From assembly GCA_934479825.1 (NCBI GenBank), contig CAKSOW010000001.1, positions 62,001 to 126,000 on the forward strand: DNA of 64,000 bases, read 5' to 3'. This stretch comes from an uncultured Eubacteriales bacterium. GTDB taxonomy: Bacteria; Bacillota; Clostridia; Oscillospirales; CAG-382. Within the stretch, counting starts at the first letter, position 1. Each line of letters begins with the position of its first letter. A program made the position numbers and the translations under genes. Positions 41,353-50,699 of the stretch are shown here, piece after piece. Under the pieces are notes generated by a model, which saw only the letters and a list, made by a program, of their open reading frames with translations, was not told where the DNA came from and made no database searches.

Positions 41353-44300
41353 ATGAAATACACATGGCTACCCGAAAAGCAGGGTCTTTACGACCCGAAA
41401 TACGAACATGATGCCTGTGGCATAGGATTTATCTGCAAAATCGACGGAGAAGCGTCGCATAAGCTTATTACGGACGCCGTTACTATATTGAAAAATCTGA
41501 CGCACCGCGGCGGTGTCGGCAGTGAACCGGACACCGGTGACGGCGCAGGCATTCTCATTCAGATGCCGCACGAATTTATGTGCAAGGTTTGCGAGAGCGA
41601 CGGAATTAAATTACCGGAAAAGGGCGAATACGGTGTTGGTATGCTATTTTTGTCGCCGGATAAAGAAACTCGCGAGGAGAGTCTTGCACGATTAAAAGAA
41701 ATCATTGCGGAAGAAAAACAAGTTTTACTTGGTATCCGCGATGTGCCGGTGTTTCCGGACTGTATCGGAAAAACGGCAAGAGAGGCCATGCCGCACATTT
41801 GTCAGGTCTTTATCAAAAAAGACAAGAGTGCAAAAAAAGAATTGGATTTTGAGCGCAAGCTGTTTGTCATCTGCAAGCGTGCTGAGCATGAGATTCGCTA
41901 TGCACCTGACAGCAAAGACAAATATTTTTATTTTGCAAGCCTTTCTTCCAAGACGATTGTCTACAAAGGCATGCTTACACCGGATCAGGTGAATGAATTC
42001 TATCTTGATTTAAAAGATGTCGATATGAAAACCGCCATTGCGCTTGTGCACTCCCGTTTCAGTACCAATACTTTCCCGAGTTGGGAACGTGCGCATCCGA
42101 ACCGCTATATCATTCATAACGGCGAGATTAACACCATTCGCGGAAATGTCAACTGGGAAAAAGCGCGTGAGCGCATGTTTGTCGGCAAGGCTTTCGGAAA
42201 CGATATTTCAAAAATTCTTCCGGTCATCAACGAGGACGGTTCCGACTCGGCCATGCTTGATAACTACCTTCAATTCCTTACGCTTTCCGGCTATACGTTA
42301 CCGGGAGCGGTTATGCTTACCATTCCTGAGCCGTGGGAAAACAATCCGCATATGGACGCGAAAAAACGCGCTTTTTATGAATATAACTCCTGCATGACAG
42401 AGCCTTGGGACGGTCCGGCCGCCATTGCTTTTACCGACGGACGCTATGTCGGCGCTACCTTGGACCGCAACGGACTTCGTCCGGCACGCTATATGGTAAC
42501 GGATGACGGCACCGTGATTTTAGCCTCAGAGGTCGGCGTTCTGGATATCGACGAAAGTAAGATCGAAAAGAAAGAGCGCTTGCATCCCGGCAAAATGCTC
42601 CTTATTGATACCGAAAAGGGACGTATCATTGACGATGACGAATTAAAGACTGTCGAAGCCGGCAGACATCCGTATGAGGCGTGGCTTGCGGAAAATCTGG
42701 ATACGCTTGATTCTGTTCAATCGGATAATACCGAAGATTCCGATTGGCATTCGCTTGTCGGAAACATCAAAGGCAGTGTGGATACACCTGCCAAAGCGGT
42801 CAAATTAAAGCGCGTTTCCGAAATCGAAAAATCCTTTGCCGCGCGCTCCAACGACTTTGCCGATATGTTGCCGCACTTACAGCGCGAAAAAGTATTCGGT
42901 TATCTGTGGGAGGATATCAACGGTACGCTTAAAGCTATGGCCGAAAAAGGCGATGACCCGATCAGCGCCATGGGAATCGATTCTCCGATTGCCGTGCTTT
43001 CCGAAAAGCCGCAGTTACTGTACAACTATTTCAAACAACTGTTTGCCCAAGTGACTAATCCGCCGATTGACGCGATTCGTGAACAGGTGGTCACTTCGTC
43101 GCTTGTATATCTCGGCGGTGAAAGAAACATTCTGGAACCGATCGGTGAAAACTGTCGGCGCATCCGGTTGTCTACGCCGGTTTTGACCAACAAGCAACTG
43201 CAAACCGTGAAAACGCTGGATAACGATTATTATAAAGCCATTACCTTGCCGATTCTGTTTGACAGTACCAAGAAAGGCGATTTGTCGGCTTCCTGCGACC
43301 GTGTATTTGAGGCGGCGGATCTTGCAATCGGCGAAGGCTACAACATTATTGTGCTGTCTGACCGTATGTTCGGAAAGAGTTTTGCGCCGATTCCGGCTCT
43401 GTTAGTGGTTGCAGGACTTCATCATCACCTGATTTCCAACGGTACGCGTATGAAAGTAAGTATCGTCCTTGAATCCGGAGAACCGCGCGAAGTGCATCAT
43501 ATGGCACTTTTAGTCGGCTATGGCGTCAATGCGGTGAATCCCTATATGGCCTATGAAATCCTTGATCGCCTCTCGGAAGAAGGGCTGTTGGAAACCGACC
43601 GACAGACGGCAAAAGACAACTATATTAAGGCGCTCACCAAAGGCATTGTCAAGATTGCCTCTAAAATGGGAATTTCCACGGTTCGCTCCTACCAAGGCGC
43701 ACAGATCTTTGAAGCACTCGGACTTTCTTCAGAACTTGTGGACAAGTATTTTACCGGTACAACGTCGCGTATCGGAGGCTTAGATATCAAACTTCTTGAA
43801 AAAGAAAGCGTCAAGCGCCACGAAAAAGCCTTTGAGCCGATTACGGTTTCTGACGCGCTCGAATCGGGTGGAAATCATAAGTGGCGTTCCGGCGGAGAAT
43901 ATCATATGTTCAACCCGGAAACCATTTATAAACTTCAAATGGCTTGCCGCACCGGCGACTATAAACTGTATAAAGAATATGCGGCCGAGATGAACGCGCA
44001 CGAAGAACACGAGTGCACCATTCGCGGTATGCTCGATATCAAGACCATTGACAAACCGATTGCCATTGATGAAGTTGAACCGGTTGAAAGCATCGTCAAA
44101 CGCTTTAAAACCGGCGCTATGAGCTACGGTTCAATCAGCAAGGAAGCGCATGAGTGTTTAGCTATCGCCATGAACCGCTTGGGAGGCAAGTCCAACAGCG
44201 GTGAGGGAGGCGAGGACTCTGACCGATATGAACCGCTGCCGAACGGCGACAGTTGCTCTTCGGCTATCAAGCAGGTAGCGTCCGGGCGGTTCGGCGTACA

Positions 44301-46062
44301 CATCCATTATCTGAACAATGCCAAGGAAATTCAGATAAAAATGGCACAAGGCGCCAAGCCGGGTGAGGGCGGACACCTGCCGGGCGGCAAGGTATATCCA
44401 TGGATTGCCAAAGCGCGCCATTCAACGACCGGTGTAAGCCTGATTTCACCGCCGCCGCACCATGATATTTATTCGATTGAAGATCTGGCACAGTTGATTC
44501 ACGATTTGAAGAACGCAAACCGCGACGCGCGCATCAGCGTCAAGCTGGTGTCGGAGGCCGGCGTCGGCACGATAGCTGTGGGCGTTGCCAAGGGACGTGC
44601 AGATGTTATCTTAATTTCCGGATACGACGGCGGAACAGGCGCGGCTCCGCGTACCAGTGTCCGCAACGCAGGACTTCCGTGGGAATTGGGTGTTGCTGAA
44701 ACTCACCAAGCGCTTTTGATGAATAATCTGCGTAACCGTGTTGTAATCGAAACCGACGGCAAGTTGTTGACCGGACGCGATGTCGCAGTTGCGGCACTGC
44801 TTGGCGCTGAGGAATACGGTTTTGCCACAGGGCCATTGATTGCTATCGGTTGTGTGATGATGCGCGTGTGCAACCTCGATACCTGCCCGGTTGGTGTGGC
44901 AACACAAAATCCGTTACTTCGCAGTCGCTTCTGCGGAAAGCCGGAATATGTCGAAAACTTTATGCGGTTTATCGCCATGGATCTTCGGGAATGGATGGCA
45001 AAGATCGGCGTGAAATCGGTCAATGAAATGATCGGCCATGTAGAACGTCTGTCGCAGAAGTCGCTTGTCGGACACGACCGCGATTCCAAAGCACGTTCAG
45101 TCGATTTGAACGCTCTTTTGTATCAGCCGAAGATCTGTTCCAACGACAGTGAACGTTATTTCAATGTTCCGCAGAACCATGAACTTTCTCAAACGTTAGA
45201 CATGAACACCCTTATGCAGTTGTGCAAGCCTGCCGTGTATGACGGAAAGAAAGTGTCTGCAAAGCTTGAAATTACCAATCGCAACCGTGTGACCGGCACG
45301 ATTCTTTCTTCGGAGATCGCACGTGTACACGGTGAAAAAGGTCTGCCGGAAGACAGCATTTCGCTTGATTTTGTCGGTTCTGCCGGGCAAAGCTTCGGTG
45401 CTTTTCTTGCTTACGGCGTGACGCTTCGTTTGGCTGGCGAATGCAATGACTATATCGGAAAAGGACTTTCCGGCGGCAAGATCATTGTCGTTCCGAAGGA
45501 AAACGCCAAATTTGTTCCTGAGGAAAACGTAATTGTCGGTAATGTCGCGTTTTATGGCGCGGTATATGGTGAAGCCTATATCCGCGGTGTGGCCGGTGAA
45601 CGGTTCTGCGTGCGTAATTCCGGCATTTCGGCTGTCGTCGAGGGAATCGGCGACCATGGCTGTGAATACATGACCGGCGGTACAGTAGTAGTGTTAGGCA
45701 AAACCGGACGAAATTTTGCAGCCGGTATGTCGGGCGGCGTTGCCTATGTGTATGATAACGACGGTACATTTGAAGAGAACTGCAACAAAGGGCTTGTTTC
45801 GCTTGAAGCCGTTAAAGACGCGGAGGATATCCAAACGCTTCGCCTGCTTATCGAAAAACATTTGAAATATACCGGAAGTACCGTAGCGGCTGCTGTCCTT
45901 GATCATTTTGATTCGGAGCTTTCACACTTTGTAAAAGTGATTCCGAACGACTATAAGCGCGTAATGGAAATCATTAAAAGCGAACAGGCAAAGGGCGCGG
46001 ATAAAGATGCCGCAGTGCTTACGGCTTTTGAAACGGTCGCTCACAAAAAAGTGGCCATGTGA
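41353..46062 (+). CDS. gltB: Glutamate synthase large subunit
   Basis: 1569 residues, full length. The N-terminal glutaminase domain would start at Cys22 after propeptide removal (EHDACGIGF). The central and FMN-binding synthase domains follow, with a 3Fe-4S Cys motif in CVMMRVCNLDTCPVG (~1170). The C-terminal GXGXG beta-helix domain ends near residue 1500 (GGTVVVLGKTGRNFAAGMSGG). With GltD it makes two glutamates from glutamine and 2-oxoglutarate, the main route of ammonia assimilation with GlnA. Ribosome site GGAGG upstream. gltD follows 17 bp later. Confidence 0.98.
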   Translation: MKYTWLPEKQGLYDPKYEHDACGIGFICKIDGEASHKLITDAVTILKNLTHRGGVGSEPDTGDGAGILIQMPHEFMCKVCESDGIKLPEKGEYGVGMLFLSPDKETREESLARLKEIIAEEKQVLLGIRDVPVFPDCIGKTAREAMPHICQVFIKKDKSAKKELDFERKLFVICKRAEHEIRYAPDSKDKYFYFASLSSKTIVYKGMLTPDQVNEFYLDLKDVDMKTAIALVHSRFSTNTFPSWERAHPNRYIIHNGEINTIRGNVNWEKARERMFVGKAFGNDISKILPVINEDGSDSAMLDNYLQFLTLSGYTLPGAVMLTIPEPWENNPHMDAKKRAFYEYNSCMTEPWDGPAAIAFTDGRYVGATLDRNGLRPARYMVTDDGTVILASEVGVLDIDESKIEKKERLHPGKMLLIDTEKGRIIDDDELKTVEAGRHPYEAWLAENLDTLDSVQSDNTEDSDWHSLVGNIKGSVDTPAKAVKLKRVSEIEKSFAARSNDFADMLPHLQREKVFGYLWEDINGTLKAMAEKGDDPISAMGIDSPIAVLSEKPQLLYNYFKQLFAQVTNPPIDAIREQVVTSSLVYLGGERNILEPIGENCRRIRLSTPVLTNKQLQTVKTLDNDYYKAITLPILFDSTKKGDLSASCDRVFEAADLAIGEGYNIIVLSDRMFGKSFAPIPALLVVAGLHHHLISNGTRMKVSIVLESGEPREVHHMALLVGYGVNAVNPYMAYEILDRLSEEGLLETDRQTAKDNYIKALTKGIVKIASKMGISTVRSYQGAQIFEALGLSSELVDKYFTGTTSRIGGLDIKLLEKESVKRHEKAFEPITVSDALESGGNHKWRSGGEYHMFNPETIYKLQMACRTGDYKLYKEYAAEMNAHEEHECTIRGMLDIKTIDKPIAIDEVEPVESIVKRFKTGAMSYGSISKEAHECLAIAMNRLGGKSNSGEGGEDSDRYEPLPNGDSCSSAIKQVASGRFGVHIHYLNNAKEIQIKMAQGAKPGEGGHLPGGKVYPWIAKARHSTTGVSLISPPPHHDIYSIEDLAQLIHDLKNANRDARISVKLVSEAGVGTIAVGVAKGRADVILISGYDGGTGAAPRTSVRNAGLPWELGVAETHQALLMNNLRNRVVIETDGKLLTGRDVAVAALLGAEEYGFATGPLIAIGCVMMRVCNLDTCPVGVATQNPLLRSRFCGKPEYVENFMRFIAMDLREWMAKIGVKSVNEMIGHVERLSQKSLVGHDRDSKARSVDLNALLYQPKICSNDSERYFNVPQNHELSQTLDMNTLMQLCKPAVYDGKKVSAKLEITNRNRVTGTILSSEIARVHGEKGLPEDSISLDFVGSAGQSFGAFLAYGVTLRLAGECNDYIGKGLSGGKIIVVPKENAKFVPEENVIVGNVAFYGAVYGEAYIRGVAGERFCVRNSGISAVVEGIGDHGCEYMTGGTVVVLGKTGRNFAAGMSGGVAYVYDNDGTFEENCNKGLVSLEAVKDAEDIQTLRLLIEKHLKYTGSTVAAAVLDHFDSELSHFVKVIPNDYKRVMEIIKSEQAKGADKDAAVLTAFETVAHKKVAM

Positions 46063-46079
46063 GGAAGGAGTGAACGAGA

Positions 46080-47552
46080 ATGGGAAAATCAACCGGATTT
46101 CTTGAATATGACAGACAGCTCCCGAACGACCGCGCACCGAGCGAGCGAATCGGAGACTGGAACGAATTCCACACGCATTTCGACGAAGAATCGCTTCGGT
46201 TACAGGGCGCACGGTGTATGGATTGCGGCGTGCCGTTCTGCCATACCGGAAAACTGGTGTGCGGCATGGCAATGGGCTGTCCGTTACACAATCTGATTCC
46301 GGAGTGGAACGATTTGGTTTACCGCGGCGAATATGAACTTGCCTACGAACGCTTGTCGCTAACCAACAATTTTCCGGAGTTTACGGGACGTGTTTGTCCT
46401 GCGCCCTGTGAAGGGTCTTGTACAGTCGGTATGCACGGCTGTCCGGTCACGATCCGCAACAATGAATGCCATATCATTGATAAAATGTTTGAACAAGGCA
46501 AGGTAGTTCCGGTCACACCCAAAGTGTTTACCGGAAAACGCGTGGCTGTGGTCGGTTCGGGTCCCTCGGGGCTTGCCTGCGCCGATACCCTCAATAAAAT
46601 GGGGCATATCGTGACCGTTTTTGAACGTGCAGACCGTGCCGGCGGACTTTTAATGTATGGAATCCCGAATATGAAATTGGATAAAAAAATTGTCACACGC
46701 CGTGTCGAACTCATGCAGAAAGAGGGCGTTAAGTTCAAGCTGAATACGGAGATCGGAAAAAACTATCCCGTTGTCAAACTGCTGAACGATTATGACGCAG
46801 TGGTTCTCTGCTGCGGCGCGACGAAACCGCGGACGCTTACCTGTGAGGGCGCGGATGCCAAAGGCGTTTATTTCGCCGTGGATTTCTTAAAAGCCAACAC
46901 CAAGAGCCTGCTTGATTCTGAACTTACGGACGGAAACAACATCAGCGCGGCTGATAAAAACGTTGTTATTATCGGCGGCGGCGATACCGGCACGGACTGT
47001 GTGGCAACCTCAATTCGCCATGGCTGCAAGAGCGTCGTTCAGCTTGAAATCATGCCGGAGCTTCCGGAAACGCGCGCAGAAAACAACCCCTGGCCGCAAT
47101 ATCCGCGTGTCAAAAAGACAGATTACGGTCAAGAAGAGGCCATAGAAGTTTTCGGCGCTGATCCGCGTGAGTACCTGACAACACTTACGAAAATCGTAAA
47201 AGATGACAGCGGTTCGGTCAAAGAAGTGCATACTGTAAACGTCACATGGAAAAAGGACAAAACCGGTAAATTGTCGCCCGTCCCCGTACCGGGCAGTGAA
47301 AAAGTGCGCCCGTGTGAATTGGTTCTTGTCGCCATGGGCTTTACCGGACCGGAGCAGACGCTTGTTTCGGAGCTTTCGCTTGATACAGACGCCAGAACCA
47401 ATATTAAGGCAGATGATTCCTCCTATCGCACCAACCTTTCCGGAATTTTTGCCGCAGGAGATTGCAGACGCGGACAAAGCTTGGTCGTCTGGGCTATCCG
47501 CGAGGGCAGGGAGGTCGCTAAGGCCGTTGATGCCTATTTGCAAAAAAAATAA
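46080..47552 (+). CDS. gltD: Glutamate synthase small subunit (NAD(P)H, FAD, Fe-S)
   Basis: 490 residues. N-terminal cysteines for two 4Fe-4S clusters appear in CMDCGVPFC and CPAPCEGSC. The FAD motif is VVGSGPSGLACA and the NAD(P)H motif is VIIGGGDTGTDCVATS; the late FAAGDCRRGQSLVVWAI completes the FAD site. It passes electrons from NAD(P)H to GltB. AAGGAG precedes the ATG by ~9 nt. Operon with gltB, ended by a long shared hairpin. Confidence 0.97.
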   Translation: MGKSTGFLEYDRQLPNDRAPSERIGDWNEFHTHFDEESLRLQGARCMDCGVPFCHTGKLVCGMAMGCPLHNLIPEWNDLVYRGEYELAYERLSLTNNFPEFTGRVCPAPCEGSCTVGMHGCPVTIRNNECHIIDKMFEQGKVVPVTPKVFTGKRVAVVGSGPSGLACADTLNKMGHIVTVFERADRAGGLLMYGIPNMKLDKKIVTRRVELMQKEGVKFKLNTEIGKNYPVVKLLNDYDAVVLCCGATKPRTLTCEGADAKGVYFAVDFLKANTKSLLDSELTDGNNISAADKNVVIIGGGDTGTDCVATSIRHGCKSVVQLEIMPELPETRAENNPWPQYPRVKKTDYGQEEAIEVFGADPREYLTTLTKIVKDDSGSVKEVHTVNVTWKKDKTGKLSPVPVPGSEKVRPCELVLVAMGFTGPEQTLVSELSLDTDARTNIKADDSSYRTNLSGIFAAGDCRRGQSLVVWAIREGREVAKAVDAYLQKK

Positions 47553-47580
47553 GCTTTCTTTCCGCTTATGAGTAAAACCA

Positions 47581-47613
47581 AAAACAGGTTCGGACATTGT
47601 CTGAACCTGTTTT
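47581..47613. terminator. Bidirectional terminator between gltD and the XRE regulator
   Basis: A ~15-bp stem (47581-47595 with 47599-47613) and 3-nt loop with AAAA/TTTT ends, serving convergent genes. Confidence 0.85.
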
Positions 47614-47633
47614 TGGCATATAATTCAAGAAAA

Positions 47634-47873
47634 TCATAAATTAAAGACGGAAAAATCAATATCTTTCCTGTTATAGGGATACTCGTCGTCTTCAAGAATA
47701 TCGCCTACCGTCACACCGAAATAATCGGCAAGCTCATTCAACTTGGATAAACGTGGAATTTCGTTGTTGAGCCAATGCTTCATGGTCTTTTCATCCAATC
47801 CGAGTGCATAACAGACAGTGCGCGGAGAAATGTTTCTTTCAGCGCATAAGCGCAAAATATTATCACGTATCAT
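47634..47873 (-). CDS. Small XRE-family helix-turn-helix regulator
   Basis: 79 residues from the ATG at 47873, with AAGGTG ~6 nt upstream; GTG at 47882 and ATG at 47879 abut that site. The DNA-binding domain is MIRDNILRLCAERNISPRTVCYALGLDEKTMKHWLNN, followed by LSKLNELADYFGVTVGDIL, the standard Cro/C1-type fold. A short acidic tail ends the protein. No effector domain. The promoter carries an inverted repeat that fits self-repression. Confidence 0.9.
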   Translation of the reverse strand: MIRDNILRLCAERNISPRTVCYALGLDEKTMKHWLNNEIPRLSKLNELADYFGVTVGDILEDDEYPYNRKDIDFSVFNL

Positions 47874-47893
47874 ATACATCACCTTCGCTATGA

Positions 47894-47934
47894 ATTATAA
47901 CATAAACACTGCAATTTGTCAATATTTATGTTAT
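47894..47934 (-). promoter_or_regulatory. Promoter and operator-like inverted repeat of the XRE gene
   Basis: Minus strand TTGACA (47917-47922), 17-bp spacer, TATAAT (47894-47899). Perfect 10-bp arms ATAACATAAA (47897-47906) and TTTATGTTAT (47925-47934) lie across the -10 and just upstream of the -35. Confidence 0.7.
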
Positions 47935-47997
47935 TATAATACGCATTAAAATTTGCAATCATTTCGTCTTTTTAGACAAAAGCGCGAAAATTTAATC

Positions 47998-48026
47998 TTG
48001 ACAAATTGCATGATTCTTGATATAAT
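47998..48026 (+). promoter_or_regulatory. tRNA operon promoter
   Basis: TTGACA (47998-48003), 17-bp spacer, TATAAT (48021-48026): a perfect consensus, 57 bp before tRNA-Leu. Confidence 0.85.
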
Positions 48027-48083
48027 AAGCAAGTAATTTGGTTGTCGGAATGCTTGTCACAGCGCCGTGCACGAAAAAAACTT

Positions 48084-48167
48084 GCACCTGTGGCGGAATT
48101 GGCAGACGCGCCAGACTTAGGATCTGGTGTCATTGACGTGAAGGTTCAAGTCCTTTCAGGTGCACCA
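48084..48167 (+). tRNA. tRNA-Leu (anticodon UAG)
   Basis: Acceptor stem GCACCTG pairs with CAGGTGC (48157-48163). The anticodon loop CTTAGGA gives TAG, decoding CUA. There is a long variable arm as expected for Leu, and CCA is encoded. Confidence 0.95.
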
Positions 48168-48193
48168 AGCAGAGCCGAATAATTTATTCAAAC

Positions 48194-48269
48194 GGGGCAT
48201 TAGCGCAGTTGGGAGCGCACGACACTGGCAGTGTCGGGGTCAGGGGTTCGAGTCCCCTATGCTCCACCA
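48194..48269 (+). tRNA. tRNA-Ala (anticodon GGC)
   Basis: The anticodon loop CTGGCAG gives GGC, decoding GCC. Acceptor GGGGCAT pairs with ATGCTCC and includes the G3-U70 wobble that identifies tRNA-Ala. CCA is encoded. Confidence 0.95.
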
Positions 48270-48273
48270 AATC

Positions 48274-48306
48274 AGGAAACCGCTGAACAGGCGGTTTCCT
48301 TTATTT
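48274..48306 (+). terminator. Terminator of the tRNA operon
   Basis: Stem AGGAAACCGC (48274-48283) with GCGGTTTCCT (48291-48300), then TTATTTT. Confidence 0.9.
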
Positions 48307-48413
48307 TGACTTAACCATGCAGGGTTTTGATGTTTAGAATCTTATATCAAAATTCAGAAAATTATACCAAAATACGGTATTTTAAACAAAAATATAACAC
48401 GAAAGATGACACG

Positions 48414-48440
48414 AAAAAGCCGCGCAAAAGCACGGCTTTC
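48414..48440 (-). terminator. Terminator of the truncated minus-strand ORF
   Basis: AAAGCCG (48416-48422) and CGGCTTT (48433-48439), 10-nt loop. On the minus strand it ends in GGCTTTTTCG, a good T run, 12 bp after the ORF stop. Confidence 0.7.
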
Positions 48441-48451
48441 CTAACATCGTC

Positions 48452-48712
48452 TTACTGCTTCGCAGAATCGAACTTGCGCATCAGATCGCGGTATCTGTCC
48501 ATGTAGTCCTGTATCAAGGCTTCGGACAATGGGTCAAGCTCAATTTCGCCCGACATCATCGATATAACTTTTTTATACCACTCCTGCACACCGTTTAACC
48601 GCTTTTGCATTTCAATAAGGTGCATTTCTGCAAGCGCAGTTTCGCCGCACCGACGTGAGTCAATGGCATAGTCGTATTGAAGTTCTTTAATTGTTCTGTT
48701 GTTACAAATTTT
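48452..48712 (-). pseudogene. Truncated ORF of unknown origin between the tRNAs and the glycosylase gene
   Basis: An open frame of 86 codons on the minus strand ends at 48452 but has no start codon before an in-frame stop at 48713-48715; the first ATG (48625) would give 57 residues. The product is hydrophilic and helical (for example ALAEMHLIEMQKRLNGVQEW, then DYMDRYRDLMRKF). It has its own terminator but no promoter or ribosome site. This suggests the 3' remnant of a gene whose 5' end was lost next to a tRNA, a common integration site. Apart from this ORF and its terminator, I see nothing in 48307-48739. Confidence 0.4.
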
Positions 48713-48739
48713 TTAGAAAAAAGCCAACAAGGTGAAACT

Positions 48740-49390
48740 ATGTATTTTGAATATGACGATGACGCGCTTGATTACTTAAAAAGCAAAGACAAGACCTTAG
48801 GGGAGATCATAGACAAGATCGGGCACATTAACCGTGAGGTCGATCCGAATCTGTTCTCTTCGGTCGTTCACCATATCATCGGACAGCAGATTTCCACCAA
48901 AGCGCAGGCGACCATATGGCAAAGAATCAATGAGAGTGTGGGCGTGCCGAATGCTGACCGTATCATAGAGGCTGGTGTAGAAAAACTGCAATCATTCGGC
49001 ATGACGTTTCGCAAGGCGGAGTATATCACCGATTTTGCGACGAAAATCAAAAACGGCGAATTTGACCTTGACGGCATTTGGCAAAAAACAGATAAAGAGG
49101 CTACCGAGGAACTTGTTTCCTTGAAAGGCATCGGCGTATGGACCGCCGAAATGATTCTGTTATTCTGTATGCAGCGTCCGGATGTTTTCAGCTTTGATGA
49201 TCTTGCTATACAGCGGGGGTTGCGTATGACGTATCATCACCGAAAAATGGACCGAAAATTATTTGAAAAATATCGCAGACGTTTCAGTCCGTATTGCAGT
49301 GTGGCGAGTCTATATTTGTGGGCTGTTGCCGGCGGGAAAATAGAAGGTATGAGAGATTATGCTCCCAAAACAAAAGGCGCTAAAAAGTGA
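48740..49390 (+). CDS. DNA-3-methyladenine glycosylase-type HhH-GPD protein (AlkA-like)
   Basis: 216 residues from the ATG at 48740 (AAGGTG upstream); a TTG at 48677 is less likely. The domain core HHIIGQQISTKAQATIW and the helix-hairpin-helix LKGIGVWTAEMILLF, followed by the catalytic Asp region RPDVFSFDDLAIQRGL, are those of the AlkA/MAG-type HhH-GPD superfamily. It removes alkylated bases. The N-terminal fold of full-length AlkA is missing, as in short bacterial members. Next to an alkyltransferase gene. Confidence 0.92.
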   Translation: MYFEYDDDALDYLKSKDKTLGEIIDKIGHINREVDPNLFSSVVHHIIGQQISTKAQATIWQRINESVGVPNADRIIEAGVEKLQSFGMTFRKAEYITDFATKIKNGEFDLDGIWQKTDKEATEELVSLKGIGVWTAEMILLFCMQRPDVFSFDDLAIQRGLRMTYHHRKMDRKLFEKYRRRFSPYCSVASLYLWAVAGGKIEGMRDYAPKTKGAKK

Positions 49391-49463
49391 AATTTGAGAT
49401 TATTCGGGATAAATGTAAAAGAATAAAATAACTAAAATGCTCTGAGACAAGAGGAGTTTTAAA

Positions 49464-49997
49464 ATGATCTATACATGCGAATATCATTCACCGCTTGGGG
49501 CAATCACACTTGCCTGCGACGGCAGATCCATTACAGGACTTTGGTTCAACGGGCAAAAGCATTTCGGAAACATACTGCCCGAACAGACAGAGAAAAAGGA
49601 ATTACCGCTTTTTCAAGAGGCAAAGCGCTGGCTTGATATTTACTTTTCCGGGAATGAGCCGGATTTTCTTCCGCCGCTTCATTACGATTCCACTCCTTTT
49701 CGCAAGGCTGTCTGTGATATTATGTTAGGCATTCCATACGGGAAAACCATGACGTATGGTGAAATTGCGGCGGAAATCGCCAAGCAAAAAGGGCTCCAAC
49801 GAATGTCGGCACAAGCAGTTGGCGGCGCTGTCGGACATAATCCGATTTCTTTGATGATTCCGTGTCACCGCGTGGTCGGAACAAGTGGAAGTTTAACCGG
49901 TTACGGCGGCGGAATCACGCGAAAAGTTAAGCTGTTGGAGTTGGAACGCGCGGATATGAGTCATTTTTTTGTTCCTAAAAAGGGAACGGCATTGTAA
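49464..49997 (+). CDS. ogt: Methylated-DNA--protein-cysteine methyltransferase
   Basis: 177 residues. The active-site motif is IPCHRVVG (Cys ~133), with the upstream GKTMTYGEIAAEIA wedge and the following GYGGGITRKVKLLELE, the full Ogt/AGT signature. It directly reverses O6-alkylguanine by taking the alkyl group onto its own Cys. Adjacent to the AlkA-like glycosylase (73-bp gap), so this is a small alkylation-repair cluster. Ribosome site AGAGGAG before the ATG. Confidence 0.96.
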   Translation: MIYTCEYHSPLGAITLACDGRSITGLWFNGQKHFGNILPEQTEKKELPLFQEAKRWLDIYFSGNEPDFLPPLHYDSTPFRKAVCDIMLGIPYGKTMTYGEIAAEIAKQKGLQRMSAQAVGGAVGHNPISLMIPCHRVVGTSGSLTGYGGGITRKVKLLELERADMSHFFVPKKGTAL

Positions 49998-50013
49998 GAG
50001 GGAGGAAAAGGAA

Positions 50014-50526
50014 ATGATCGTTTCATCGGCTATTGAAAAAATGATTGGCTTCTATCAGGGCAATTTGCATGACATTGAGCATTTTCTGAAAGTCTGGGCT
50101 TTTGCCAAAACGATAGGAGAACAAGAAAAACTAGATGCGCATACCCTGCAAATTCTCGAACTTGCGGCTGTTGTCCATGATATTGCATGTCCGATCTGCC
50201 GTGAAAAATACGGAAATACCGACGGCAAAAAGCAAGAACTTGAAAGTCCGCCGCTCGTGGAAGACTTTTTTGCGGAGTATCTTAGAAATGCGCAGGTGTC
50301 CGCACAGGATGCAGAACGCATTTCATGGCTTGTTGCACATCATCATACTTACACAAATGTAGACGGTCTTGATTATCAGATTCTGTTAGAGGCGGATTTT
50401 CTTGTGAATGCAGGGGAAAGCGCATACAGTGACTCGGCTATTGAAAGTGCGAAGAAAAATGTGTTTAAGACTTCGGCCGGAACGCGGTTGCTGGAATTGA
50501 TTTTTGAAAACCGTCAGCAGAAGTAA
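50014..50526 (+). CDS. HD domain-containing protein
   Basis: 170 residues from the ATG at 50014 (GGAGG ~9 nt upstream); a start at 49969 inside ogt is less likely. HD ligands: His in DIEHFLKVWAFA, His-Asp in AVVHDIAC, His pair in VAHHHTY and Asp in EADFLVNAGE. It starts 16 bp after ogt. A Cys pair follows the HD (CPIC). It could be a nucleotide or nucleoside-phosphate hydrolase, but no repair role is known to me. Confidence 0.88.
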   Translation: MIVSSAIEKMIGFYQGNLHDIEHFLKVWAFAKTIGEQEKLDAHTLQILELAAVVHDIACPICREKYGNTDGKKQELESPPLVEDFFAEYLRNAQVSAQDAERISWLVAHHHTYTNVDGLDYQILLEADFLVNAGESAYSDSAIESAKKNVFKTSAGTRLLELIFENRQQK

Positions 50527-50616
50527 ACGGACAGCTATCCGAAGAATTCGTTAAAGCATCTCCTTAAAATGTGTCGTGACCTTTCAATCTTTTTACAAAA
50601 ATGTCGCAAAAAATCA

Positions 50617-50645
50617 TTTACAAATCACAACGGGTATAGTAAAAT
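50617..50645 (+). promoter_or_regulatory. Promoter of the first giant SGNH protein gene
   Basis: TTTACA (50617-50622), 17-bp spacer, TAAAAT (50640-50645), 54 bp before the ATG. Confidence 0.6.
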
Positions 50646-50699
50646 AACACCATAATGAAGTCAAATAGACTTCTGTATTTGTTTGAAAGGACGATAAAC

